Part shown: in pieces, positions 56,843-64,000 of the stretch
Position numbering within the stretch: position 1 is the first letter of the stretch
How the letters are laid out: every line of letters starts with the position of its first letter
From: JACRCG01 sp964524835
GTDB taxonomy: Bacteria > Desulfobacterota > Desulfuromonadia > Geobacterales > Pseudopelobacteraceae
NCBI GenBank assembly: GCA_964524835.1
Contig: CAZGEG010000003.1
Location: forward strand, 62,001-126,000
Direction of reading: 5' to 3'
Length of the DNA: 64,000 nt
Made by a program: the position numbers and the translations under genes
The notes under the pieces: model-generated
Told to the model about the DNA's origin: nothing
Database searches by the model: none
What the model saw: the letters and a program-made list of their open reading frames with translations, nothing else

Positions 56843-58279
56843 CTATTTTACACGCAATGCAAAGTAGATGCTCGCATCACCGCGACGGACCAGAAGCGTC
56901 AGGGTTCCGGCCCTCCCCGCCTGCTGGATGGCCCGGCCGTATTCGGCGGTATTGGCGGTCCGTTTGCGGTTTACCGACACAATCACGTCGCCACGCCTGA
57001 TGCCGGCATCGGCAGCGGTTCCGTCACGCAGCACATCAACGACCACAACACCGTCACCACCTTCGGCATTTTCGACGACCAGGCCGAGCAGATCCGCTCC
57101 TCCCTCCCGCTGCCGGCCGCCCTGCTCCGCACGCTGCCGCTGTTTGGGTGCACTATCGGCGCTTGCCAGTGTTATGCCCAGCTCAAGCACCTTGCCGTCG
57201 CGTAAAATGGAGATTTTTGCGACCGTGCCGATGCCCGCCTCGGCAACCTGCCGCTGGAGGTGGGAGGGATCCTTGATCTCTTTGCCGTTCAGGGCGGTAA
57301 TGACATCCCCCTGCCGGATTCCGGCCCTGTCGGCCGGACCGCCCTTGATAACATCGTTGACCAGGGCGCCTTTGGCCTGTTTCAGCCCGAATGACTGCGC
57401 CAGCTCTTCGGTTACCGGCTGGATCGTAACCCCCATGTAGCCCCGGCTGACGCTCCCTTTCTGAATCAGCTGGGAAAAGACCGGCTTGGCCATGTTAACC
57501 GGAATGGCGAAGCCGATCCCCTGCCCGGCGGCCACAATGGCGGTGTTGATGCCGATCACCTCTCCGTAGACGTTCAGGAGCGGCCCTCCGGAGTTGCCGG
57601 GATTGATGGAGGCATCGGTCTGGATAAAGTTCTCGTAGGTTTCAATTCCCATATTGGAGCGGCCGGTGGCGGATATGACGCCGACCGTCATGGTGCGGTC
57701 AAGGCCGAAGGGGTTGCCGATGGCAATCGCCCACTGCCCTACTTCAAGCTTGTCGGAATCGCCCAAAACCGCCGCCGGAAGGTCGGCCGCATTGATCTTG
57801 ATGACGGCGATGTCGGTTTTCTGATCGCCGCCGATCACCTTGGCGTCATACACCTTGTCATTGGAGAGCTTGACCTGGATGCTCTCGGCATCGCGCACGA
57901 CATGATCATTGGTTACGATGTAGCCATCCTTGCTGATCAGGAAACCGGAACCGAGGCTCTTGTCCCGCCGGGTCTGCGGGGCACCGAAAAAATCTTCGAA
58001 AAACGGATTGGCTTCGAAAAAAGGCTGGACTATTTTCTTGCGGCTGACGGTCGAGATGTTGACAACGGATGGTGTCACCTTTTTCGATACATTGCTGAAC
58101 GCCCTCTGAGTGGAGAGGATATCGGACGGCACATCCTTGACCGGCGCTTCCGCTTCCCCCCCCTTCCGGTTCGATTCGACAAACAGCGGGGCTTCGTTAT
58201 TTCCGCTGCAGCCGCCCAGAGAAACGGCGCTGAGGTATGCAGCCAGAAGCAGGATAGGAATACGGGGCAGAGAATTCAT
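56843..58279 (-). CDS. HtrA/DegP-type serine protease, lipoprotein form
   Basis: A 478-aa envelope protease. An N-terminal lipobox LGGC (Cys24) indicates lipid anchoring, unusual because DegP and DegQ are soluble. The catalytic triad is His in YIVTNDHVVRD, Asp in KTDIAVIKI and Ser in NPGNSGGPLLN. Two PDZ domains follow (~290-370 and ~385-475), the first with GYMGVTIQPVTEEL. ATG 58279 has AAGGTGCCGCTCAAA upstream; a GTG four codons earlier is the alternative. It is divergent from the XRE-cupin regulator. Confidence 0.93.
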   Translation of the reverse strand: MNSLPRIPILLLAAYLSAVSLGGCSGNNEAPLFVESNRKGGEAEAPVKDVPSDILSTQRAFSNVSKKVTPSVVNISTVSRKKIVQPFFEANPFFEDFFGAPQTRRDKSLGSGFLISKDGYIVTNDHVVRDAESIQVKLSNDKVYDAKVIGGDQKTDIAVIKINAADLPAAVLGDSDKLEVGQWAIAIGNPFGLDRTMTVGVISATGRSNMGIETYENFIQTDASINPGNSGGPLLNVYGEVIGINTAIVAAGQGIGFAIPVNMAKPVFSQLIQKGSVSRGYMGVTIQPVTEELAQSFGLKQAKGALVNDVIKGGPADRAGIRQGDVITALNGKEIKDPSHLQRQVAEAGIGTVAKISILRDGKVLELGITLASADSAPKQRQRAEQGGRQREGGADLLGLVVENAEGGDGVVVVDVLRDGTAADAGIRRGDVIVSVNRKRTANTAEYGRAIQQAGRAGTLTLLVRRGDASIYFALRVK

Positions 58280-58474
58280 TTTGAGCGGCACCTTGATGGC
58301 ATAAAGTGAGTTAACCTGCCGAAACAGTAGTCAAAATTTCCCGGTGTGTCAACGGAATTACGGAACCAAGCGCCCGGAAGCCGCTCCCGTTCTATCCAGC
58401 ATAATTATGTTATTGAATCGGCGCTCCGTTTGTGTAAAAGTACCGTATTCCAACACGTGGCGGGAGCACTGCAT

Positions 58475-59077
58475 ATGTCCGACATCAAAGCGCAGATCAG
58501 GGAATTTCGCATCGGCGAGAAAATCAGGGGACTCCGCCAGCAGAAGCGGCTGACTCTCCAGGAGCTGTCTGAGCTGACGACGCTTTCCAAACCGCTGTTG
58601 TCGCAGATCGAAAACCAGCAGGTCATCCCCCCCCTGGCCACCCTGCTCAAGATCGCCAAAGGGCTCAAGGTCGATATCCATTTCTTCTTCGAGGACGCCG
58701 GCAACCGCCAGAAGTACGTGTTGACCAGGCGCGAAGATGTACGCGAGGATGAAAAGGTCCCCCGCTCGTCTTCCAATGAGGTAGCACGTCCGTACGCCTA
58801 CCACTCGCTGGCCCAGGGACTCAGGCATAAACATATGGAGCCGTTTCTGGTCGAGTTCGAAAACAGGGAGTGGGATGATTCACTCTTCTTCAAGCACGAG
58901 GGTGACGAGGAGTTTATCTACATCATCGCCGGGGAGCTTGATTTCCACTACAACAATGAAGTACTCCGCATGCGGACCGGTGACAGCATTTATTACGATT
59001 CCAGCCAGCCGCACGGCTGGGTGGCTGTCGGTGACGGCAGCGCCCGGGCGGTGGCGGTGATGTACACGAAGGAATAG
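58475..59077 (+). CDS. XRE-family regulator with C-terminal cupin domain
   Basis: A 200-aa regulator: helix-turn-helix ~14-67 (LQELSELTTLSKPLLSQIENQQVIPPLATLLKIA) and a cupin ~125-195 (FIYIIAGELDFHYNNEVLRMRTGDSIYYDSSQPHGW) with metal-type His residues. Proteins of this type bind a small ligand in the cupin and control nearby metabolic genes. ATG 58475 has GGGAG upstream. A frame start 43 codons earlier is not family-like. It precedes a receptor gene by 60 bp, so the pair may be co-transcribed. Confidence 0.92.
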   Translation: MSDIKAQIREFRIGEKIRGLRQQKRLTLQELSELTTLSKPLLSQIENQQVIPPLATLLKIAKGLKVDIHFFFEDAGNRQKYVLTRREDVREDEKVPRSSSNEVARPYAYHSLAQGLRHKHMEPFLVEFENREWDDSLFFKHEGDEEFIYIIAGELDFHYNNEVLRMRTGDSIYYDSSQPHGWVAVGDGSARAVAVMYTKE

Positions 59078-59137
59078 CCGGATGACCCGTGATAATTCTG
59101 AGCCGTACCCATTCCACTGTTGGCGGAGAAACACCCC

Positions 59138-60814
59138 GTGAAAAAACTGAAAACAGGGACCAACCTTATCCGGACGCTCCTTGCGGCCGGCATCGTCTTT
59201 TCCCTGGTCGGCCTCCTTGCGACGCTCTGGCCCGATACCCCCAACAAGGCATCTCTTGCTCTTCTCTACGTTCTCAACGCGGTTTTCATGGCGGCGGTAA
59301 GCTGGATTCTGATTTCCCGCAAACTGGTGGTCCGCATCAGACAGATCGCCGCTGCAATGAACAGAGCCGCCGAGGGAGAGTTGTCGGAACGGGTCGGTTA
59401 CATGGGTGAGTCGGAGATGTCGCTGCTGGCCGAGAACTTCAATTCCATGATGGAGCGTCTGGCCGGGGCGATCACCAAGGTACATTCATCGCTGCTCGAG
59501 CTCAGGAACATCTCCGGGACCATCAGAAAACTCTCCGAAGACGGCGTCACCTCGGCCGCGGTCCAGTCCGAGGGTCTCAAACGGACATCGGCGGCGATAC
59601 GGGAGATCAACCGTTCCATCACCGACATCTCCGGCTCGGTAGTCACCCTCTCCACCCTGTCGTCCAGCAACACCTCCTCCATGACCGGCATGTCGCAAAG
59701 CCTCGAATCCACAACGCGGCACCTGGAATCTCTCGTCCTTTCCGTTGAAGAGGTCAGCTCCTCCATCACTGAAATGGCGGTTGCCATACATCAGATCGAG
59801 GAGAATGCCGTCATCCTCGCAACGGATACCAGCAAAACGGCGGACCTGGTCAGCGAAATGGACTACGCCATCGATCAGATCGGGATCCAGGCGGCCGATA
59901 CGTCCCGCATTGCCGAGGCGGTCAGAAACGATGCCGAGGAAGGGTGGAAGGCGGTTGATGCGACGATTGCCGGCATGAACGAAATACGGTCATCATCGGC
60001 CGTTACCTTCGACGCCATAGAAAACCTGTCCAAGAGAGTGGCAAATATCGGCACGATCCTCTCCGTCATCGATGAGGTGGCCGAGCAGACCAATCTCCTG
60101 GCGCTGAACGCATCCATCATCGCCGCACAGGCCGGCGAACGGGGCAAAAGCTTTTCGGTGGTCGCCGGAGAAATAAAGAATCTGGCGAAGCGGACCGGAA
60201 GCAACACCAAGGAAATTTCCGAGATCATTCTGGGAATCAGGGAAGAGACGGAGCGTGCAGTAAAGGCCATCACCCTATCCGAAAAGCGCATTTCCGAGGG
60301 GAGCGCGCTGTCGAAGCGGTCCGGCGAGGCCCTGCTGAAGATTGTCGACGGCATCACAGCCGCCAGCAGCCAGATGATGGAAATAAACACGACGGCGGTC
60401 AACCAGGCAGAGGCGAGCAGGGCCATGAGGCTGGCGATGAACCGTGTTGCCGACCTGGTGGAGCAGACCGCCCGCGCGACCCAGGAGCAGAGCCACGGCA
60501 GCGAGTTGATAGCTTCGGCGGTCGAACGCATGAGAGGACTCACCCGGGAGGTCATGCATTCCATCAGCACCCATCAGATTTCGGCGTCCCAGGTTGTTAA
60601 CGCCAATGAGGAAATCAATGTCATGGTTGCGGAGATTTGCGAGGCATCCGTCCTCCAGTCGACCAGCGCCGAAAAGATCGGCGAATCACTCAGGGATATC
60701 GAGGAATCAACCGACGTGCACGTCACCTCGACCCTGGTCATGGACGAGGTTCTGGTCAAGCTCGCCCGGCAGATCGATGCGCTTCAGGATGAGATGGGGC
60801 GGTTCAGGGTGTAA
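59138..60814 (+). CDS. Methyl-accepting chemotaxis protein with two-helix membrane anchor and no large periplasmic domain
   Basis: A 558-aa receptor. Two adjacent membrane helices (~9-30, ~38-60) are separated by a few residues, so there is hardly any periplasmic sensor; the signal is probably sensed in the membrane or cytoplasm. HAMP follows, and the signalling tip reads VAEQTNLLALNASIIAAQAGERG, diverged from the canonical IAxQTNLLALNAAIEAARAG. A GTG start at 59138 has GCGGAGAAACACCCC upstream. An intrinsic terminator follows. It may respond to redox or membrane state, an inference from topology only. Confidence 0.9.
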   Translation: MKKLKTGTNLIRTLLAAGIVFSLVGLLATLWPDTPNKASLALLYVLNAVFMAAVSWILISRKLVVRIRQIAAAMNRAAEGELSERVGYMGESEMSLLAENFNSMMERLAGAITKVHSSLLELRNISGTIRKLSEDGVTSAAVQSEGLKRTSAAIREINRSITDISGSVVTLSTLSSSNTSSMTGMSQSLESTTRHLESLVLSVEEVSSSITEMAVAIHQIEENAVILATDTSKTADLVSEMDYAIDQIGIQAADTSRIAEAVRNDAEEGWKAVDATIAGMNEIRSSSAVTFDAIENLSKRVANIGTILSVIDEVAEQTNLLALNASIIAAQAGERGKSFSVVAGEIKNLAKRTGSNTKEISEIILGIREETERAVKAITLSEKRISEGSALSKRSGEALLKIVDGITAASSQMMEINTTAVNQAEASRAMRLAMNRVADLVEQTARATQEQSHGSELIASAVERMRGLTREVMHSISTHQISASQVVNANEEINVMVAEICEASVLQSTSAEKIGESLRDIEESTDVHVTSTLVMDEVLVKLARQIDALQDEMGRFRV

Positions 60815-60852
60815 GAGCTGGATGTAGATTTGATTGCAGAGTGATACCTGGT

Positions 60853-60892
60853 AAAACGCCGTGAATCCCTGAATGGAATTCACGGCGTTTTT
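60853..60892 (+). terminator. Intrinsic terminator after the receptor gene
   Basis: AAAACGCCGTGAAT (60853-60866) pairs with ATTCACGGCGTTTT (60878-60891), followed by more T residues. It can serve both the plus-strand receptor and, in reverse, the minus-strand lipoprotein gene that ends at 60920. Confidence 0.85.
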
Positions 60893-60919
60893 GATTAGGT
60901 GCCAAGTCCCCCAGCCACC

Positions 60920-63217
60920 CTACGGAATGACCGCAACATCTCTTGGACCGACGCCTACGCCTATGGTGGCAACCGCCGAGTTGTTGACGGTATTAATGAC
61001 GGTCAGCGTGTTGCTGCCGCTATTCACCACATAGACACGGTTGATGCCCGGATTCACCGCCACCCCTTCCGGCAGGCTCCCTACGGCAATAATGGCTGCC
61101 GTCGTGTTGGTAACGGTATCGATGGCGGTCAGCGTATTGTTGTTGCTGCTGCTTGACACATAGATCCGGTTGGCAGCGGGATTTGCCGCGATCCATCGTG
61201 GTCCGTTTGCCACAATGACAGTAGTAATCACGGCGTTACTGACCGTATCGATTACCGAAAGCGAGTTGCTGCCGCTGTTCGCAACATACGCACGGCTGGC
61301 GGCGGGATGCAGCGCCACCCCCTGAGGACTTGGACCGACAGGAATAGTGGCAACGACCGTGTTGATGGTCGTATCGATAACTGAGAGCGTATTGCCGCCG
61401 CCGTTTGTCACATAGGCGCGGCTGGCGGCAGGATTCAGTGCAACAACCTGCGGTCCCGTTCCCACGGTAATGGTGGCAATGGCCGTGTTGCTGACGGTAT
61501 CGATCACCGAGAGCGTGCCGCTGCTGCTGTTTGCCACGTACGCCCGGTTTGTGGAGGGGTTCACGGCAACCCCCCTGGGCCCGGTTCCCACACCCACTGT
61601 GGCGACTACCGAATTGCTGTTCGTATCGATGACGGAAAGCGAATTGCTGCCGCTGTTCGTCACGTAAACCCTGTTTGTGGAGGCATTTACCGCCACTCCC
61701 CATGGGCCGCTCCCCACGGCAATGGTGGAAACTGCCATACTGGTTGTGTCGATCACCGACAGGGAATTGCCGCCGCTATTCGCCACATAGGCGCGGCTGG
61801 ACTGGTTAACCGTCAGGGTGATCGATTTTGTAATGCCGACAAATGTTGCCGTGATTGTGGTTGATCCCGGAGTGTTCGCCGTTACGAGCCCTTTAGTCCC
61901 TTCTGCATTGCTTATGGAGGCGACTCCGGGATTCACTGTTCCCCATGTGACCGAGGCTGTCAGGTCCTGGATGGAACTGTCCAGGAATGTTCCGGTAGCA
62001 GCAAGCTGGAGGGTGGAGCCGGCTCCAATGGTTGGAGCTGCAGGCGTTACGGATATGGAAGCGAGCGATTTCGCCGACATTGTTGTTGAGCCGGAAATAC
62101 CCAGGGTTGCGGTGATTGTGACAGAGCCGGCAGTCTTGACTGTTGCCACCCCCCTGCTGCTGATGGTTGCAACGGCGCTGTCCGATGAGCTCCAGGTTAC
62201 CAGAGTCGTCAAGTCCTGCACCGAATTATCCGCAAATGTTCCCTTCGCGGTGAACTGCAGGGTTGAACCGGCTACGACACTCGGTTTGGCGGGCGTCACG
62301 GCAATGGACTCCGGCCCTTGGACTGTCAGCGTAGTGGTGCCGGATACACCGACAAAGGCAGCGGTAATAGCGGCTGAGCCGATTGAAAGGGAAGAGGCGA
62401 TCCCGCCGGCGTTGATCGTGGCAATCGGGATACTTGATGAACTCCAAGTGACGAGCGACGTTATATCCTGGGTTGCTCCATTTGACAAGGTGCCCTCTGC
62501 CGAGAACTGGCGGGTCGCTCCAACGGCGATCGCCGGATGTGCGGGGGTAACGGCTATGGATGTCACCGTTGCCGTGTTCAGCGGGGTTGACCCGGAAATA
62601 CCGTCAAAGGTGGCGCGGATGGTAGTTTGGCCGGCAATCAAGGCAGAAGCTATTCCAGTGGTGCTGATGGTGGCTATCGCAGCATCTGAAGAGTCCCAGG
62701 CAACAAAGCTTGTCAGATCCTGGATGACACCGCCCGATAAAGTTCCCGTGGCCTTGAATTGCCGGGTGGTGGTGACAATGCTGGTACCGTTTGTGGGTGT
62801 CACCGCAATGGAGGCCAGCGCTGCCGGTGTAAATGCGGCCGAGCCGGAGACACTTCCCGAAGTTGCGGTAATGGTGGCAGTACCGGCAGCAACCGCGGTT
62901 GCCGTCCCTTTTGAACCGTCTGCGTTGCTTACTGTTGCAACTCCCCCGTTCGATGAACTCCACACGACCGACGTAGTCATGTCCTGGGCAGAGCCATCTG
63001 AAAATGATCCCGACGCTTTGAACTTCGTCGTTGTGCCGGGGGCAATGCTCGCACTTGCCGAGGTGACCGTGATGGACGTCAGCGTAACGGAAGTGGACTT
63101 TTTGCCGCCGCAACCGGCTAGCATCAGAAGTGTTGTGAGAACAATAAAATAAGTTGTTGCCATCGTATCAAAAAGGGATGACACGCGAATCGGAGTTGCT
63201 GTTGTTCCGGATTTCAT
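60920..63217 (-). CDS. Surface lipoprotein with five BIG2 domains and a seven-bladed YVTN propeller
   Basis: A 765-aa exported lipoprotein. Lipobox LAGCGG follows a hydrophobic stretch near residue 30-37. Five Ig-like BIG2 repeats of ~88 aa (each opening with a VTxxPxxxxV-like strand and QFxAxGT) are followed by seven 42-residue YVTN repeats (RAYVANSGSNSLSVIDT...GVAVNPxxx), the number for one closed beta-propeller. The start is ATG 63217, because an earlier ATG overlaps GGAGG. BIG2 domains bind carbohydrates or proteins and YVTN propellers occur in surface-layer and adhesion proteins; an extracellular adhesin or scaffold is likely. Confidence 0.9.
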   Translation of the reverse strand: MKSGTTATPIRVSSLFDTMATTYFIVLTTLLMLAGCGGKKSTSVTLTSITVTSASASIAPGTTTKFKASGSFSDGSAQDMTTSVVWSSSNGGVATVSNADGSKGTATAVAAGTATITATSGSVSGSAAFTPAALASIAVTPTNGTSIVTTTRQFKATGTLSGGVIQDLTSFVAWDSSDAAIATISTTGIASALIAGQTTIRATFDGISGSTPLNTATVTSIAVTPAHPAIAVGATRQFSAEGTLSNGATQDITSLVTWSSSSIPIATINAGGIASSLSIGSAAITAAFVGVSGTTTLTVQGPESIAVTPAKPSVVAGSTLQFTAKGTFADNSVQDLTTLVTWSSSDSAVATISSRGVATVKTAGSVTITATLGISGSTTMSAKSLASISVTPAAPTIGAGSTLQLAATGTFLDSSIQDLTASVTWGTVNPGVASISNAEGTKGLVTANTPGSTTITATFVGITKSITLTVNQSSRAYVANSGGNSLSVIDTTSMAVSTIAVGSGPWGVAVNASTNRVYVTNSGSNSLSVIDTNSNSVVATVGVGTGPRGVAVNPSTNRAYVANSSSGTLSVIDTVSNTAIATITVGTGPQVVALNPAASRAYVTNGGGNTLSVIDTTINTVVATIPVGPSPQGVALHPAASRAYVANSGSNSLSVIDTVSNAVITTVIVANGPRWIAANPAANRIYVSSSSNNNTLTAIDTVTNTTAAIIAVGSLPEGVAVNPGINRVYVVNSGSNTLTVINTVNNSAVATIGVGVGPRDVAVIP

Positions 63218-63361
63218 TGATTCCTCCATTTTGATCAGGTTGCAAAACGTATTCTTAATTGTTCAATCCGGTGTGCCGGTATCTATGAGCAAAGCCGAAG
63301 CCAGATCCTCCCCCCTGCCGGTCAGGACGGCTATGAGTTAACCAGGCTGGAGGGATTCCGC
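63218..63361. other. Non-coding region between AAA ATPase and BIG2/YVTN genes
   Basis: 144 bp. The minus-strand transcript would hold ACTCATAGCCGTC and GCTCATAGATACC (two CTCATAG units ~45 nt apart), CGGCTTCGGC and further GC-rich arms (ACCGGC, GCCGGT), so it may fold. A GCAAAGCC match to part of the cyclic-di-GMP (GEMM) riboswitch is on the wrong strand and alone. I see no gene or clear promoter. Confidence 0.4.
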
Positions 63362-64000
63362 CTACTTTGCCAGCCACTTACAAAATATCGGATCAGTAAC
63401 CCGCCAGCCAATATCGTCTTGCTCCACAAGATCAAGCTTCTTCAACTTTGCAAGACTGCTCTGCACCCCTCCCTGTGAACCAAGCCGGTGAGCAGTTAAA
63501 AACGCAGTCGCAAAGATGCTGGGCGGATGAGACACCGCAATGGCTTGCAGTAACCTCTTTTGGTGATTGGTAAGCCCGACGAAGATGTTTTCACAGTCGG
63601 CACTCTCCATCTCGACAAGAAACTGCCCAGCCTCTGCCACGGATGCTCCGGGGCGTTTCATATCATAGTAGAGCATGGCAAGCTTTTGGGTGTAATAAGG
63701 ATACGCTTCTGTAAAGGCGACTATCTGATCAGCCTCCTCACGCGGCAAAATCAGCTCCCCTGCAGCAAACTGCCGGATCAGATAGTCAGCAAACTCGTCT
63801 CCCGGCATCGGCAACAGCTTCATGACATAGGCGCTCTTGTAAAATGGCCGTTTACGGTCTTCAAACATATCCCGCAGGGTAGTACGCCGACTTCCCAGCA
63901 TCATGAATGACACGTGCCGGGCGACCTGCATCCCTCCCCGCAAAAGAGCTTCAATTGTTTTGGATTCTTTGAGATTACATATTTCCTGAAACCCGTCCAG
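63362..64000 (-). CDS. AAA ATPase (archaeal-ATPase/STAND-like), C-terminal part
   Basis: The 3' part of a gene that continues past base 64000. At the right edge LDGFQEICNLKESKTIEALL is the Walker B region, followed by HVSFMMLGSRRTTLRDMF (sensor strand) and FADYLIRQFAAGELILP; a winged-helix-like C-terminus (LTNHQKRLLQAIAVSHPPS, LAKLKKLDLVEQDD) ends at ICKWLAK-like residues before the stop. This is the pattern of small prokaryotic ATPases (Pfam ATPase_2). The Walker A lies outside the window. A phage-, defence- or regulatory role is possible and cannot be judged here. Confidence 0.85.
   Translation of the reverse strand: MDGFQEICNLKESKTIEALLRGGMQVARHVSFMMLGSRRTTLRDMFEDRKRPFYKSAYVMKLLPMPGDEFADYLIRQFAAGELILPREEADQIVAFTEAYPYYTQKLAMLYYDMKRPGASVAEAGQFLVEMESADCENIFVGLTNHQKRLLQAIAVSHPPSIFATAFLTAHRLGSQGGVQSSLAKLKKLDLVEQDDIGWRVTDPIFCKWLAK

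Noticed and set aside
61818..63152. 444-aa plus-strand frame opposite the BIG2 region
   Set aside because: Repeat-derived shadow; the sense frame has a lipobox, BIG2 and YVTN repeats.
63285..63300. Cyclic di-GMP (GEMM) riboswitch
   Set aside because: GCAAAGCC occurs on the plus strand, but the GGCAAACC part and correct stems are missing and no plus-strand gene follows.

Overview
The window reads as a chromosomal segment of a Geobacter-like deltaproteobacterium (Desulfuromonadia/Geobacterales). The basis is the content: diazotrophy genes, many PAS-rich hybrid kinases, HD-GYP and GGDEF proteins, paralogous chemoreceptors and a caa3-type oxidase, at moderately high GC. Species cannot be fixed from the sequence alone. 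No rRNA, tRNA, CRISPR array, integrase or insertion-sequence transposase was recognised.

Layout. 0-7 kb (minus strand): the 5' end of nifK, then nifD and nifH, then a molybdate-uptake locus (modC, modB, modA) with a glutamine-amidotransferase-like and a macro-domain-like protein. 7-17 kb (plus): a dense signalling block with a NarL-type kinase/regulator pair, two kinases with related N-termini, an HD-GYP response regulator, an HPt protein and an NtrC-type sigma54 activator. 17-23.5 kb (plus): a CheW/receptor/CheW/receptor cluster containing a periplasmic beta-carbonic anhydrase. 23.6-26.6 kb: a PstS-like binding protein translationally coupled to a hybrid kinase. 26.6-33.6 kb: a second nitrogen-fixation region with nifV and two small genes, a REC-PAS-GGDEF protein, nifB with a GNAT gene, draG, and an ANTAR-type RNA-binding response regulator. 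33.7-39.1 kb (minus): RlpA, an SDR protein, a three-gene 2-oxoacid dehydrogenase (E1a, E1b, E2) and a ferritin-like protein. 39.3-41.5 kb: a second receptor/CheW pair. 41.7-52.4 kb (minus): a cytochrome c oxidase locus (ctaB, C, F, E, D, sco) interrupted by a GxxExxY gene and an AbiE toxin-antitoxin pair, with recD, a diguanylate cyclase and a YqaA protein upstream. 52.5-64 kb: WYL regulator, NDUFAF7-like methyltransferase, HAD phosphatase, RluD, HtrA lipoprotein, XRE-cupin regulator, a receptor, a BIG2/YVTN lipoprotein and a truncated AAA ATPase.

How it works together. Four minus-strand transcription units (nifHDK, nifV, nifB and the ANTAR regulator) have the same sigma54-type promoter, TGGCAC-N5-ATGC. 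The nifH and nifB leaders also carry intrinsic-terminator hairpins, and nifV has a long leader hairpin. With the ANTAR antiterminator gene under the same promoter type, this predicts a feed-forward loop: sigma54 activation makes the nif transcripts and the antiterminator that lets them read through. ModABC supplies molybdenum, NifV homocitrate, NifB the cofactor core, and DraG could reactivate ADP-ribosylated NifH.

The most unusual mobile-DNA signal is a class of elements with ~29-bp inverted termini built from short degenerate repeats. One copy lies between nifH and nifD, one between sco and ctaD, and one, longer, encloses an AT-richer GxxExxY nuclease-fold gene between ctaE and ctaF.
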